DNA of 64,000 nucleotides from Klebsormidium nitens (lineage: Eukaryota; Streptophyta; Klebsormidiophyceae; Klebsormidiales; Klebsormidiaceae): the NCBI GenBank assembly GCA_000708835.1, contig DF237141.1, positions 87,665 through 151,664 of the forward strand, given 5' to 3'. The position numbers were made by a program, and so were the translations under genes. Shown one piece after another: positions 43,801 to 54,700 of this stretch. The notes under the pieces are model-generated. The model was not told where the DNA came from. It saw nothing but the letters and a program-made list of their open reading frames with translations, and did not search any database. Within the stretch, counting starts at the first letter, position 1, and each line of letters starts with the position of its first letter.

Positions 43801-46620
43801 CTCTTGCTTCTTTCTGCTCTCTGCATGCTACTCCACTTTGCTCGGACTCTCAAAACCTTTCCCTCGGCCCCCTGTTTCGTGCTTAGTCTCATGCGACCAA
43901 CATCGCCGTCTACGATGAAGCATCGCTCTTCACTTCTGTGCTCACCCACGTTCTCACCTTTCGGCAGAGCCGATCAGGTTCGGCAGATCTTCCAAAAGCT
44001 GAGCAAACAGGGGCGAATGCCCCACCACGTGGAGTTGGTTCCTTGAATTTTATTTCAACCCTCCTCAGCCGCTACTAACCCATGTTTTTTCTGCTCTCGG
44101 CAGGGCCGATCAGGTTCGGCAGATCTTCCAAAAGCTAAGCGAACAGAAGCGCATCCCCGACCATGTGGAAATCGTGGTCAACATAGAGGCCTCCCCCCGG
44201 TTGCTTCGCTCGGAGGGATCCCCCGACCTGCCCCCGGTTCTCAGTTACTGTTCGACGGCGGACCACTACGATCTGATTGGCGTGGGGTATCAGTACCACC
44301 GGTGTCTCATGAAAGAAGAGTACGCCAACGACGAGATGTGTAAAAAACAACGGTGGAACCCGGAAGCGATCCGGAAAGAGCACCCCTGGAAAAAGCGAAT
44401 GGATACGGCGCTGTGGCGTGGGTCTCCAACGGGTGAGCACGAATCAAACTTCGTCCTTCTTGTCTGAATCTTGAGTCTTTGCTTCGGACAAACAAGTGTG
44501 GTCTTGCTTGTCCAAAACGAGCTTCGCGTTCGTTGTGTGTCTACCCTCGTGGAGTTTCACGCCATGCTAGATGGAGCAGTTTTGAACGTTCATCTAGTGG
44601 ACCATTTCCGGTTTCAGTCGCTTGAAAATGAGGGACTTTCGGAGTGCGTGAAACCTCTCTTCCTCGGTGCTTGTTTGATCAACCTGTACGCATAACGTGA
44701 CATCGAGCAGGCTTGCTACCCTCTGACTGAGCATTAATCCCTAACAAACGGCTCCTCTCGGATTCAATGGCACTTTATGTGAAGCCCTCCCGCTCAAAGA
44801 GATCAAGTTCGTTCCGTTCTGCCTGCAGGCGGGTTGTACCGGATTGAAGACTGGAAGGAGAAGCCGCGGAGCCGGCTCGTGATTATGTCCAAAACCTATC
44901 CCGACGTGCTGGACGCTATGTTCACGCCGTGCTCCGATGGGCAGTGCACGAAGGACGGCGCAGCTGCGATTGGCGAGGTGAGCGATCCCGAGCAGCTTTG
45001 GAGTGTGCACTAAAGTGTAGAATTAGAGGTATCCTATGTCAATCGGAGCTATTTGAGCAACTCGCGAGCTCCTTCAAAGTTCCTTGAAAGTGTGCACGAA
45101 ACCTGGTTTGAAAGCAAGTTATGGAGGAAATTTTGGTTGTGTGCGTTCGGTTCGCGAGGGCGGTCGAACCAGACTGCCAGCTGTGTGCCGTCCCGATCTG
45201 TTACAGTCCCAGGGAATCAATGGCAAAGTACTCAACAGCTCGCTACGAGCTGACCAAGGGTCACATCCTTCTTCGGCGTCCTTCTTCAATCATTAGCTGG
45301 TCAGGAAAACGCTCAATGATTCGTGTACAAATTCTAGTTGTTGCATCTGTCTCATGTGTCTCTTTTTGACCGGGACCTGAGTTAAGCTGAGCGGCTGGCT
45401 CAGGGTAAACGTAACCAGTCCTCAACCCTGTCTAGTGACTGAGTCTCAATCCTGTCTACTCACTGAGTCTTTCCCTTTGTTCTCCCTTCGTAACCAGGAG
45501 CTGGGTTACGCTGACCGGCTGGCTAATTTCACGGACTACGTGCATCACAAGTACCTGGTGGACATCGACGGGGAATCGTGGAGCTCGCGCTTCTTCCAAC
45601 TGCTCGCGTCGGGGGCGACCATTTTCAAGCAGGTGGGCGCTCATTGGTCGCCCTTGATCCTTTTCCGATTGAGAGCGATCGTTGTTTTCCACTCCAGATC
45701 ACGGTCGCGACACCCTTGCTCTTCTCAGGACTAGTTCAACTCTTTACTTCCCCGAAGTTGATGATTCGCCAGTGCTTTCCGTCTGTTTGTGAGCGGTTAG
45801 TGCAAGCAATTTCTAACGTGATCCATCCAACCCAGGGTACACACGCTTCCACGATGATAGCGATGTTTGTTTGACAGCCGTGACGTTTCGGGGAGACGCT
45901 GCGGAGAAGGGAACGTGGATTGAAAGCTGTGGCACCTGCCTCCATTTTCAGCACTCCGGGAAAGTCTAGCTCGGCTGTCGCTGACGTCAGCAAGGCTTTT
46001 CTCTGCTTGAGGTCCGTTTGCTTTCGAGTAGCTATGAAGGAGCAGGAGACCGATGGAGGACCGGTTTGCCACCTCAATCAGTCGCGTTATCTTTGCCGTT
46101 AGTGCGTACCCTTAGCATCTCCCTCTCCATCCGCTTCGCTAACAAAAGATGCTTCATCAACTCTACGCCCCTCAAATCACGTCAATACCCGAGGACCCGA
46201 GGACCCAGAAAACATAAGCACCCCGAAACCCGAGGATCCAGAAACCATAAACACCCCGAAACCCGAGGATCTAGAAACCATAAGCACCCCGAAACCCGCG
46301 ACCATAAAATCTGACGACGATCATAAACCCTGACGACGGTCCCCCCCGTGTTGGTGCAGTCCACCCACTACCGCGAGTTTTCCGACTTCTTCTTCGAAGC
46401 GGGGAAGCACTACGAGCGGTACGCCAAGGATCTCGGCGACCTGCTCCCTCTGCTCCAGGGGGCGGAGGGTCGCCAAGAAGAGCTCCGGGCCATGGGCGAG
46501 CGGTCCCTCGGGCTGGTCGAGCAGCTGGTCAAGGATGACGTCGTCCTAGAGTATCTGGGCATGTTGCTGACGTCATACACGGAGCTGTTTGCGGAGGAGG
46601 GGGGCGCGAGCGACAGCTGA
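40832..46620 (+). CDS. GT90 / CAP10-domain O-glycosyltransferase, type II membrane protein
   Basis: Member of the Rumi/KDELC (POGLUT) and fungal CAP10 glycosyltransferase family 90, expected to be a Golgi or ER type II protein. Donor sugar and acceptor cannot be read from sequence. Exons 40832-40991, 41881-43165, 44104-44432, 44829-44977, 45498-45632 and 46360-46620 join in phase to 772 residues. Exon 1 gives a short basic cytosolic tail and a hydrophobic anchor at about residues 14-38. Exon 2 is mostly a very acidic Glu/Ser/Gly-rich linker of about 350 residues, before the domain begins with QLKPYKKGGFT. GT90 signatures follow: a LWRGSPTG motif, a region with EKPRSRLV, YKYLVDIDGESWSSRF-type motif (here HHKYLVDIDGESWSSRF), and FFQLLASGATIFKQ then HYREFSDFF. 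Intron 1 is about 890 bp. Ghost copies precede exons 3 and 5. The linker length is unusual for the family. Confidence 0.88.
43958..44040 (+). repeat. ghost copy of the 5' part of GT90 exon 3
   Basis: It repeats 44095-44175 (CGATCAGGTTCGGCAGATCT, CCAAAAGCT.AGC.AACAG), 137 bp upstream, with the acceptor CGGCAG retained. Confidence 0.93.
45373..45405 (+). repeat. ghost copy of the 5' end of GT90 exon 5
   Basis: ACCTGAGTTAAGCTGAGCGG then CTGGCT repeats 45494-45525 (CAGGAGCTGGGTTACGCTGACCGGCTGGCT) with several changes. It lies upstream of the exon. Confidence 0.65.
46188..46300 (+). repeat. 33-bp minisatellite in the last GT90 intron
   Basis: Three near-perfect 33-bp units (consensus begins CCCGAGGATCCAGAAACCAT and continues to CACCCCGAAA) plus a partial fourth. 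The length, a multiple of three, makes all frames periodic, but the array is intronic. Confidence 0.9.
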
Positions 46621-48774
46621 GGCTGTCGGCCCAAGACGTCATCGTTGTCAAAGGGCGGAATGCGAGGGCGGAATGCGAGACCGGAATGTGCTTGGCGGAT
46701 GCTGGGGGTTTGCGTGGGGTCAGCAGGGCAGCCTGGAAAACGTATAGGGCCATCGAACGCATCTAAGCATGAACTTAAAAGTCAGTACCCTAGAAGCCTC
46801 TGTAAGCTAACCACCTTACTATGAATCGCTAACGTGTTGACGCTTGCTGTTGAAGAGTCGAAGTCCTTGTCGCGTGCTTGCAGGGCACTTACCGAACTTA
46901 GATATAGACTGCCGTTAAAGTCGTCGACTGTTATCCGTAGTGGATATGTGACTCGGCTAAGATAGGACATGTTCAGTAGAAGGACCAAACCCTCGCAGGC
47001 GTACGCTATCCTGGAATCTGCTTAAGTAATATCGAGACCCGCAAGGACGTGCGTACTAGGGATGTGTATGCAATTGGTGTGGAGCGTTGCGGAAATTCCT
47101 TTGCAGCCTGTCCTCGACAGACACGAAAGAGCGCGCAGACCGTGTTGCAAACCCTAAAACAGCCGAGCGAAGCTGAACCTAGTAGTATGCATTGGGACTA
47201 TGCCTCCCATGGTGAAACATAATCGAAATGATCCGTGAATCCTAAGTTAGTTTGCGGGAACTTCGGAATGATGCCGAATATGAACGATACACAGTAGCGA
47301 CGTTGCATATATCCAATACCGGCAATCCATTCATGGCGCATGCCTTTTGCAGGACTGATGATCTAATTCTGTAGTTGCACAAACACGTTCATGCGAACTG
47401 CATGTACAATCCCTTGTATTCAGCTGCACTCCGCCCCATGCCTTTGCAATACGCACGTACGGGCTGTATAAGATAAGTGTCCATTCTGCATGTTACTTTG
47501 TAATCGGACTGAGGTTCCGTGTATGTTACACGCGCGCAACATACATTGACTGCATAGCTGAGAAAAGAGTCTTGCCTGGCTGCGCGGATCGACGGTCGTT
47601 ACGAAGCGCGTGCCACAATAAGAGGTCGCGTGCATATTGGTATGCATTGAAAAACTCCCATGTATACTTGCACAGGACGATTCGATCCGCCGAGTGTACC
47701 GTCTGCATGCTTTCATTATAGAATTTATGTCACTGCAACATATGATTGCCAGGCTGGCACCATGGCGTGTCACTGAAAGCCGAGCTAGTCACTGGCAAGT
47801 ATATTTAGGCTGCCGGTAAACTTAGAGAGTGGGCTCGCTGCAGAACAGGAGAAGACACGCCATGGAGCGGAAGTACGTTAAGGGTCACTCGCTGCATGCA
47901 AGATGTGGCAGTATCTATGGTTACTTGCCTCCGAGGAACGATACTTAGGCGTCAGGAGAATTACGACTTGCTAATGAAAGCTACGGCGGCGTCGCTTGCA
48001 GTACATTGACGTCAGGTAGAACAATATTTGCATCCATGCCAAAACCGTTGCAGCTGCGGATCGACGCCACCGTCCCTCCAACGGTCTGCAATGCTGCATT
48101 TGCCACCACAAACGTAGTTCTCTTCGACTTGAGAGTACGAGGGGTGACATACTGGTAACTCCCATTTCACTAATTGGGAGCCATTTCACTTAAGATCCAA
48201 GCTACCTGGGCAGACAAAATAAAAACCCTAACCGACAGAATCACCCGCTCCGCACCCGAACCCACCCTAACCACCATACCAACCCTACCCGTCTCCCGGG
48301 CGCCTATCCTAAGTGAAATGGCTCTAATGTGAAATGGGAGTTACCAGAGTAGGGGTGACAAGATCAGGTCGCTGATGCCAAAATACAAAGGAAAGTCGGC
48401 TTCTATGATTGTCGAGCGGGCAGCCGATCAATTTATCCCGCCTTTGTCCGGGTGCGGATCCTTTACCTCCGCTCACGGCGTTTCGATGCGAGCTCGCTAC
48501 CTAGGAACTCGGAACCAAGTCCGAGACGTTTGATGCCTAAGTTCTGATCGCTCGTGATTGTTATAAGAACCCCCTATTCACTCATTTTCACAATGCTCGA
48601 CACCTCTTATGCTCTGATCTCTCGCCGTAACACCTACTACATTACTGAATGCACATGATCTCCCCGGCCTACGTTTTGACCCCGCGTATTGCTTCAGTTG
48701 AAAGATCTAGCTAAACCACCTACCTTGTGGTAACAAGGTAACCACTACTAACCTGGTATAACTAACTTACACTT
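46621..48774. other. convergent intergenic region, GT90 to LRRC9-like gene
   Basis: Both flanking genes end here, so it holds two 3' UTRs. The only structured item I see is the MITE at about 48140-48360. I see nothing else coding; AT content is higher than in the exons. Confidence 0.6.
48140..48360. mobile_element. MITE with inverted repeats and 10-bp target duplication
   Basis: A 10-bp direct repeat AGGGGTGACA (48140-48149 and 48351-48360) flanks about 201 bp. The ends are inverted: CTGGTAACTCCCATTTCAC at the left, with GAGCCATTTCACTTA further in, and the reverse complements at the right (48307-48347). No coding capacity. A target duplication of 9-11 bp suggests mobilisation by a Mutator-like transposase (family knowledge). 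The internal GC-rich core is shared with the element at 16221-16385. Confidence 0.88.
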
Positions 48775-51700
48775 TCACCTGGTATAGTAATCTTTGAGCG
48801 ACAGCCCTTTGGGAAACGTCCCAAACCCACTGGTATCCTTTTTAGCCGGCGGTTCTCTCGTCGGGGTTCCGGTCGACATCCTCGGCGGCCGCGCCTTATC
48901 GCGCGACAGCGGCCGGACGACCAACATCCGCCCGGGGAATTCGGACGCTCTTCGGACGGGTATTTCCACCCGCTTTTTTAACCCCGGCGCAATACCTAAC
49001 CTTTCACTGTCGTTCCCGTTGATCAACCTCGCAAAGTCGTCCACAGACGACCTTCCTAACGGCGTACCTAACCGGTTGTTATACCCGATCTCAACCTTTC
49101 GGACGGCCGCCAACGGCAGACTGCTCGCCCGGCGGACGTCCGCCTTAACCCGGGCGCTGACTTCGGGCTTTGGCGCCAGGTCGGGCGGCCTCAAAGCCTC
49201 GAAACCCTTGATGACGTCATACACCCGCGTCGCGTCCTGCGCGCGGCCGGCGCTCTGCGGTTGCAGAGGCCCCGTAGGACCCTGAAACTCCAGTTGCATG
49301 GTGTTGACCTTGAGCGAGACTTTGTTTACGGGGCCTCCCACAAGCGCGGGCATGGTGGAGGGTTCCGCCGGAATTCCGTCCGCCAGACCGCTGAACGTCT
49401 CCGCGGCCTGCTCGCGCTCCTCGTCGCTGACGCGGACGCCGTCCAGGGTTTGGAGGGTTGGGAGGCGCGCGATCGCGGTCGCGCGGTACAGCTGGCGGCG
49501 CGTGATCTGCAAATTAAGCGTTACGGAGCCCAATAAAGGACGGCGGAGATTTCGGAAGAGACATGGAGTGTGGTCCAAAACAAGCTTTGCCAGGGGCCTC
49601 TCTACTTAGAACTGACGGAGGAAATCAGGGTGAGAGATCTCAATGTGGCACAGGGCAAGCTTCGCAAGACGGCTGTTTTGCGAGACAACGAAAGTCGGTC
49701 GATTCGAAGGGTCCAGAACCGGCGGCAACCCCGTACTCTCCTACCAGGATCAGGGCCAAGGTTCAGCGAGTTCCTATACCGTGATCAGCTTCGGCGCCCC
49801 GATAGGGTGTGCGCACAAGAACCTGAAGTAGCTTCGAAAATGCGACACCAAGTGGGTTAGCACGTTAACCTTGACCACTTCAGCCACTCCTCAGCAGTCA
49901 GTGACGCATTGACCAACCTGGTTTAGATAGAAGGATTTCCATCTCAGTTAGGACCGCTCTGAAAGTGACTCTGCGGTCAACCTTCTTACCACCGTCTCAT
50001 CCGACGCAGATGAGACGGTGCTTGACCGCCCACTAACCTGATTGTTAACCAGGTTCAATTTGGACAGCCCGGACAGCCCCGCGAGTCTATCCAGTTCCGG
50101 CAGTTCCGCGATCCGGTTTCCGCCCAGGTACAGGTGCCGCAGCCCCCGGAGCGGCCCAAAGTGCGCCAGCGAGCGCAGCGCGTTCTCTTCCAAGCGCAGC
50201 TCGCGCAGCCGGACGGTGTCCGCAAACGACGGGCCGTCCGCGCCCTTGATCTTGTTGCGGTCGAGAACCAGCTTTTCCAGCCGCGAGAGCTTGTCCAGTC
50301 CGTCGATCTGCGGGCGGAACAGCGGAGAAAGGAACGGTACGTTATTCACAGCGGAGAAGGCATCGACATCAAGAAACGAACCCCTTTATCTATTTTGTTG
50401 CGGTCGAGGACTCGCTTCTCCAGCCGTGAGAGCTTGTGCAGTCCTTTGCAAGCGGAAAGGCGGAAACGGTACGGTACATCGTTGGCAGCGGAGAGAGGAG
50501 ATCGCTTGTCTTTTGCATAATCAGATCTCTCGACTTGTCTCCTGCCCCTTTTTATGGAAGTCCTTTAGCAGAAAAGTAGTCATCCGATAGAACACTAGCT
50601 CACCTACTCTCTACCACACAGGGTTGATCTTTCCCTGTCGAGTTCAACATCGGAGCACGTCGGCATTCAGGCGACTGTGTGGAGATTTATAAAGAGTGGT
50701 TACAAGTATGGCGCTTAGGCTCGTGCCATTGCAACAGTGGAGCTCACCTTCACAATCTCGTTGTCTTGGAGCATGACCATCGTCAGCTTCGCGAACCGGT
50801 GCAGCTTCAGCGCCGCAATACTGGTGATAGCATTCCCGGCCAAATGGAGCACCTCCAGCGAGGCGAAAATGTCCCCGGGGGATCCCTCCGGGCCGTTCGC
50901 AGTGGGCGGCGCGCCCTCGGCCAGCGGCCGGTCATCAATCTTGTTGTTGGTCAGGCGGAGAACAACTAGACGCGGGAGACATCTACAGAGAAGAAAAGAG
51001 CGTTGTAAGAGCTCGGTCGGTGAAGCCGCGTTTGTGTAACGAGAGCGCCGGGACGATCTGAGTATCGTAAGATGCCTCCAGACAAGAGAGTCTAGTGATG
51101 CTCGCGGCTTTCATTGCTCGCCGCAGTCTCTATAAGAATACATGACGAAAATAATTTTGGAAGATTGCTAACAATCTTCTGACGAGAATGTCCTCGAGGG
51201 CTTCAACTGCTAAACCGCAAGAGTCCATCGCCCCCTCTACATTTTCCTGGGTTATAATGACAGGCTTGGAAGCTGCGAAAACAAACCCTAAACCCTTACC
51301 GCAGGCCGGAGACATCCGAGAGTCCGTTTGAGTCGAGGTCTAACTCGGTGAGCGCGGCAAACGAGGCGCCTGAAAAGACGGCCCCGCAGTCGCGCAGCTT
51401 CGCATCGGACAGGTCCAGACTCTGCGAGGAGCCCCAGAACGTGGTTAGCGTTCGAGTCCGCAAATATCCTGCCGTAGTACCATGTGAGAAGCTGGATGAG
51501 CAGATAGTGGAGAATGTCGACCAGTCTTAGAATTGTCACATCGAGGGTCCAATGCTCGGACGAAGAGAGCATTTTTACAAAGAGAGGAAGAATGGACATA
51601 TGATGAAAGCTTCTGGGCTTTACTGAATTAAGTCAGACATGCAGCAGGCACAATACGTCATCCGATCACTAGGCGAATCACCGGTTTCACAACTTTTTCT

Positions 51701-54700
51701 ACTCTTCTCACACGGAAGTCGACAGCAACCTATAGAAGTCCGATTCATTTTAAACCCTGGGGAACCGTACAGAACATGTGGGGTTCCCTTGAGCTTGTGG
51801 ACTGTGATTACGAGGGTTACCTTGACCCCGTCAAAAGCGGTTCGGCCCGTCCTCTCCTCGAGCTTCTCCAGCGTGAGTCGACCCGTGTACTTGGCGATCG
51901 CCTGCGCTTGCTCGCCGTTGTCCACGCCCAGACCGTCCAAGACCTGCGGAAAGATTTTTCGGGTTAAGACCGACGTCCGGACTTTGCAATTTGAAGTTGG
52001 GGTTTGAAACTGGGTTAGATATAATGGGGTTGGGGTTTATTCTGCGTTTATTGCCACGCCAAGACAGTCCAGCATCCGAGGGTTAAAAGTATGGCTATAC
52101 GGGTAAGTGAGGTTCTGAGTTGGCTATCCAAAGTTAGGGGTTGAATTATGGGTCTGAGGTTAGGTTTCCGGGCAGGTTTGAAGCCACACAAGCAAGTAGA
52201 ATACTCGCATAAAAAACCATTGAAGCAGATGGAAACCGTGCTTACCTTAAGCTTGCGCAGCGAGAACAGGGTATACCCCCGGTATTCAGCGTCCGCACAG
52301 ACCGGGTTTCCGGACAGGTCCAGAATGATGAGCTTGGGAAGGTCTCGTAAAAGCAGCACTTGCTTGATCTCAGCCACCCGGTTGTTGCCGCAGTACAGCT
52401 CCATGAGTGACGTCAGACCCGCCAGAGGTTGCAAAGTGGTGATCTCATTGTCCTGAAGAAGGGGCGTAGAGGGTAAAGTTTTGACTGTTGGCCTACTGAG
52501 TAGAAGATTTTGGTCGACTCAGCTTCGAGGCAAGGAAACTGTCCCTAAAGCCAAAAGGTATCGGGATTGAAGTCCGGAATTAACTTTGTGAAGAGACGGC
52601 CGATTGAAGCCAAAAAAACTTTGCTCAAACCCGTGAACACAAGCCACGCCTGGATTGTTTAACGTGAACCTTCTGGCTCTTATTGGGCTCTAGCTTGATT
52701 GCCTTGGTCCGATTCGTCCACAGTAACGCGGTATCCACCAACGGCTTGAACAACTGCTTCGAATAATATTCTACTATAATCTAACGCAGACTTTCGAAGA
52801 AAGCTTCACAACTCATTTGACGCCTCGCGTTTATTTTTGTAACTACGAAGGCCGTATAAGCCCCTGCATCGCCGCTCGGACAGAAAAGAGAGATTGCAAG
52901 CTAATTCCACTGGCCTTCTTGGAAAAAAGAACCCCAAAATCTGAAAAGAAGAATTCGACACAAGATCCTCACCTCGATTGACAGCTGCGAGAGCCCCGTC
53001 AGCGTTCTGAGTTTCTCGCAGGACGCGACGCGGTTCTTTCCTAGCTCCAGCTTTCGCAACCCGGTCAGGTTCTCCAGGCCGTCGATCTGCAAAGAAGCAA
53101 GGGACACTTGCATCGAACGGGTGCGAATCCTTCTGTCGGTTGCTGTTCATTTTTCAGGGATAGGGATTTGTTGGTACTTACGAAAGCCTGGTATCAAGTC
53201 ACGGCGACCGTAACAAGAGCATCGTTGAAAGAACCCCGGTCCTGCCTGCTAACAGCTCTTTCTGCATTGAGAAGGCCACTACTTGTTCCACAAAAGAATG
53301 GCTGGCTCTTATGCACAATTTTCTGCACGCCAGTCTTGGACTAGCGCACGCCCGATATCAGATTAAGAGCCTATGATTGTTTCGATGAGGGCTTGACACT
53401 CGACGAGTAGAGCCCCTCCTATCTCTGCCAAGAAACCAGCCAGCCCTTTATATATGAGCTTCTTCTTACCCTGACGATCCTGTTCTCCTCCAGGTTCAGA
53501 TCCTCCAAGAGGACCAGTGACGTCAGCACGTCCACGTCAGCGAGCTCGTTGTCGCGCAGGCTGAGCCGGCGCAGCTGCGTCAGCGACTCCAGGCCCTGCA
53601 GATTCGAGGGACCTCTTGTTAGACAACGAGAGGCTACTACATCAGAGACAGCTGCGCATAAGCTCTCAGGCTCTTCTTCTTGAAAACGGGTATCCAAGAA
53701 CCAACTACTGAGTAAACTTGCTCCGGTCAGACGAAAGGATTCTACGACATCTCTTTGCTTGGGGGGCCCGTGCGCCGAAGATACGTGGGCATTTTCTGCA
53801 GCATGTCAGCATGCTTGCGTCAGTAAGATCATTAGAAAAGTACGGCAGCAGAACCGACTTAATACGTTGAACAGGTAACAACGTCCCGAACACAAAAAGC
53901 ACACGAGGATTGATTCCCAAGTAGGAAGCTTGCCCTGAACAAATTATGAGACCCACCTGCAACCCCCTGAGCCGTCGATGCTCCAACGCGAGCTCCAAAA
54001 CCTCGCCAAACCCCCCGTCCCGAGCCCCCGCGGCCGGCCCCGCCGCGTCCGCCTCTGTCAACCTTTCCGCACCAGACCCAACAAACCCCCCAAATCCCCC
54101 GTGCAGCCTCCCTTCCCTAGGCCAATCCTCCGAGCTTCTCCGCTCTCCCCCGTATGTTTCTCCAGGCAAATCTACCCCCCTTCCGGGGGCCGAACTCGTC
54201 CTGGGTTGCTGGCGCCCAGCCAAAGCCTCACGTATTGTGCCCGAAGTTACGCAGAGCAATGCCTTGGGGGAGTGTACTGAGTGCCCGGTTATGGGCTTCC
54301 CGTCTAGAGCCGTGAGGTGCTTCAGTTTGCGAAGGACGGTTTCTTGGTACCCCCACGAGTCGGTGACCGGGTTGTTCCGCAGGGAAAGGGAGGTGAGGGA
54401 CGGAACCTGAACGGAAAGAGAGATGAGTGGCAATTAGAGTCCTTCAGTCGATCGACAAAACACAGAAAAGGGTAATCGAGTCAAACTGGCGTCCGCATAA
54501 ATAGATGCGGAGGTGAGAAACACGTTACAATGATTGAGGTGCGAAGCACGACTCCTCAAATACCGGCAACAATCTGTCGAAAGCTATCCAATAAAAGCAT
54601 ATTAGAAGGGGCTAAGAGGGAATAATCGTAAGGAATCATACCGAAAGCAAATTACAATAGGATGAGGTTTTTCAAGTTGGCAAGCGCTCCATAAATGGCA

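Noticed and set aside
46018-46314. Protein with 12-residue repeats (GSRNHKHPET-like)
   Set aside because: It is the translation of the 33-bp intronic minisatellite; the flanking GT90 exons splice over it in phase.
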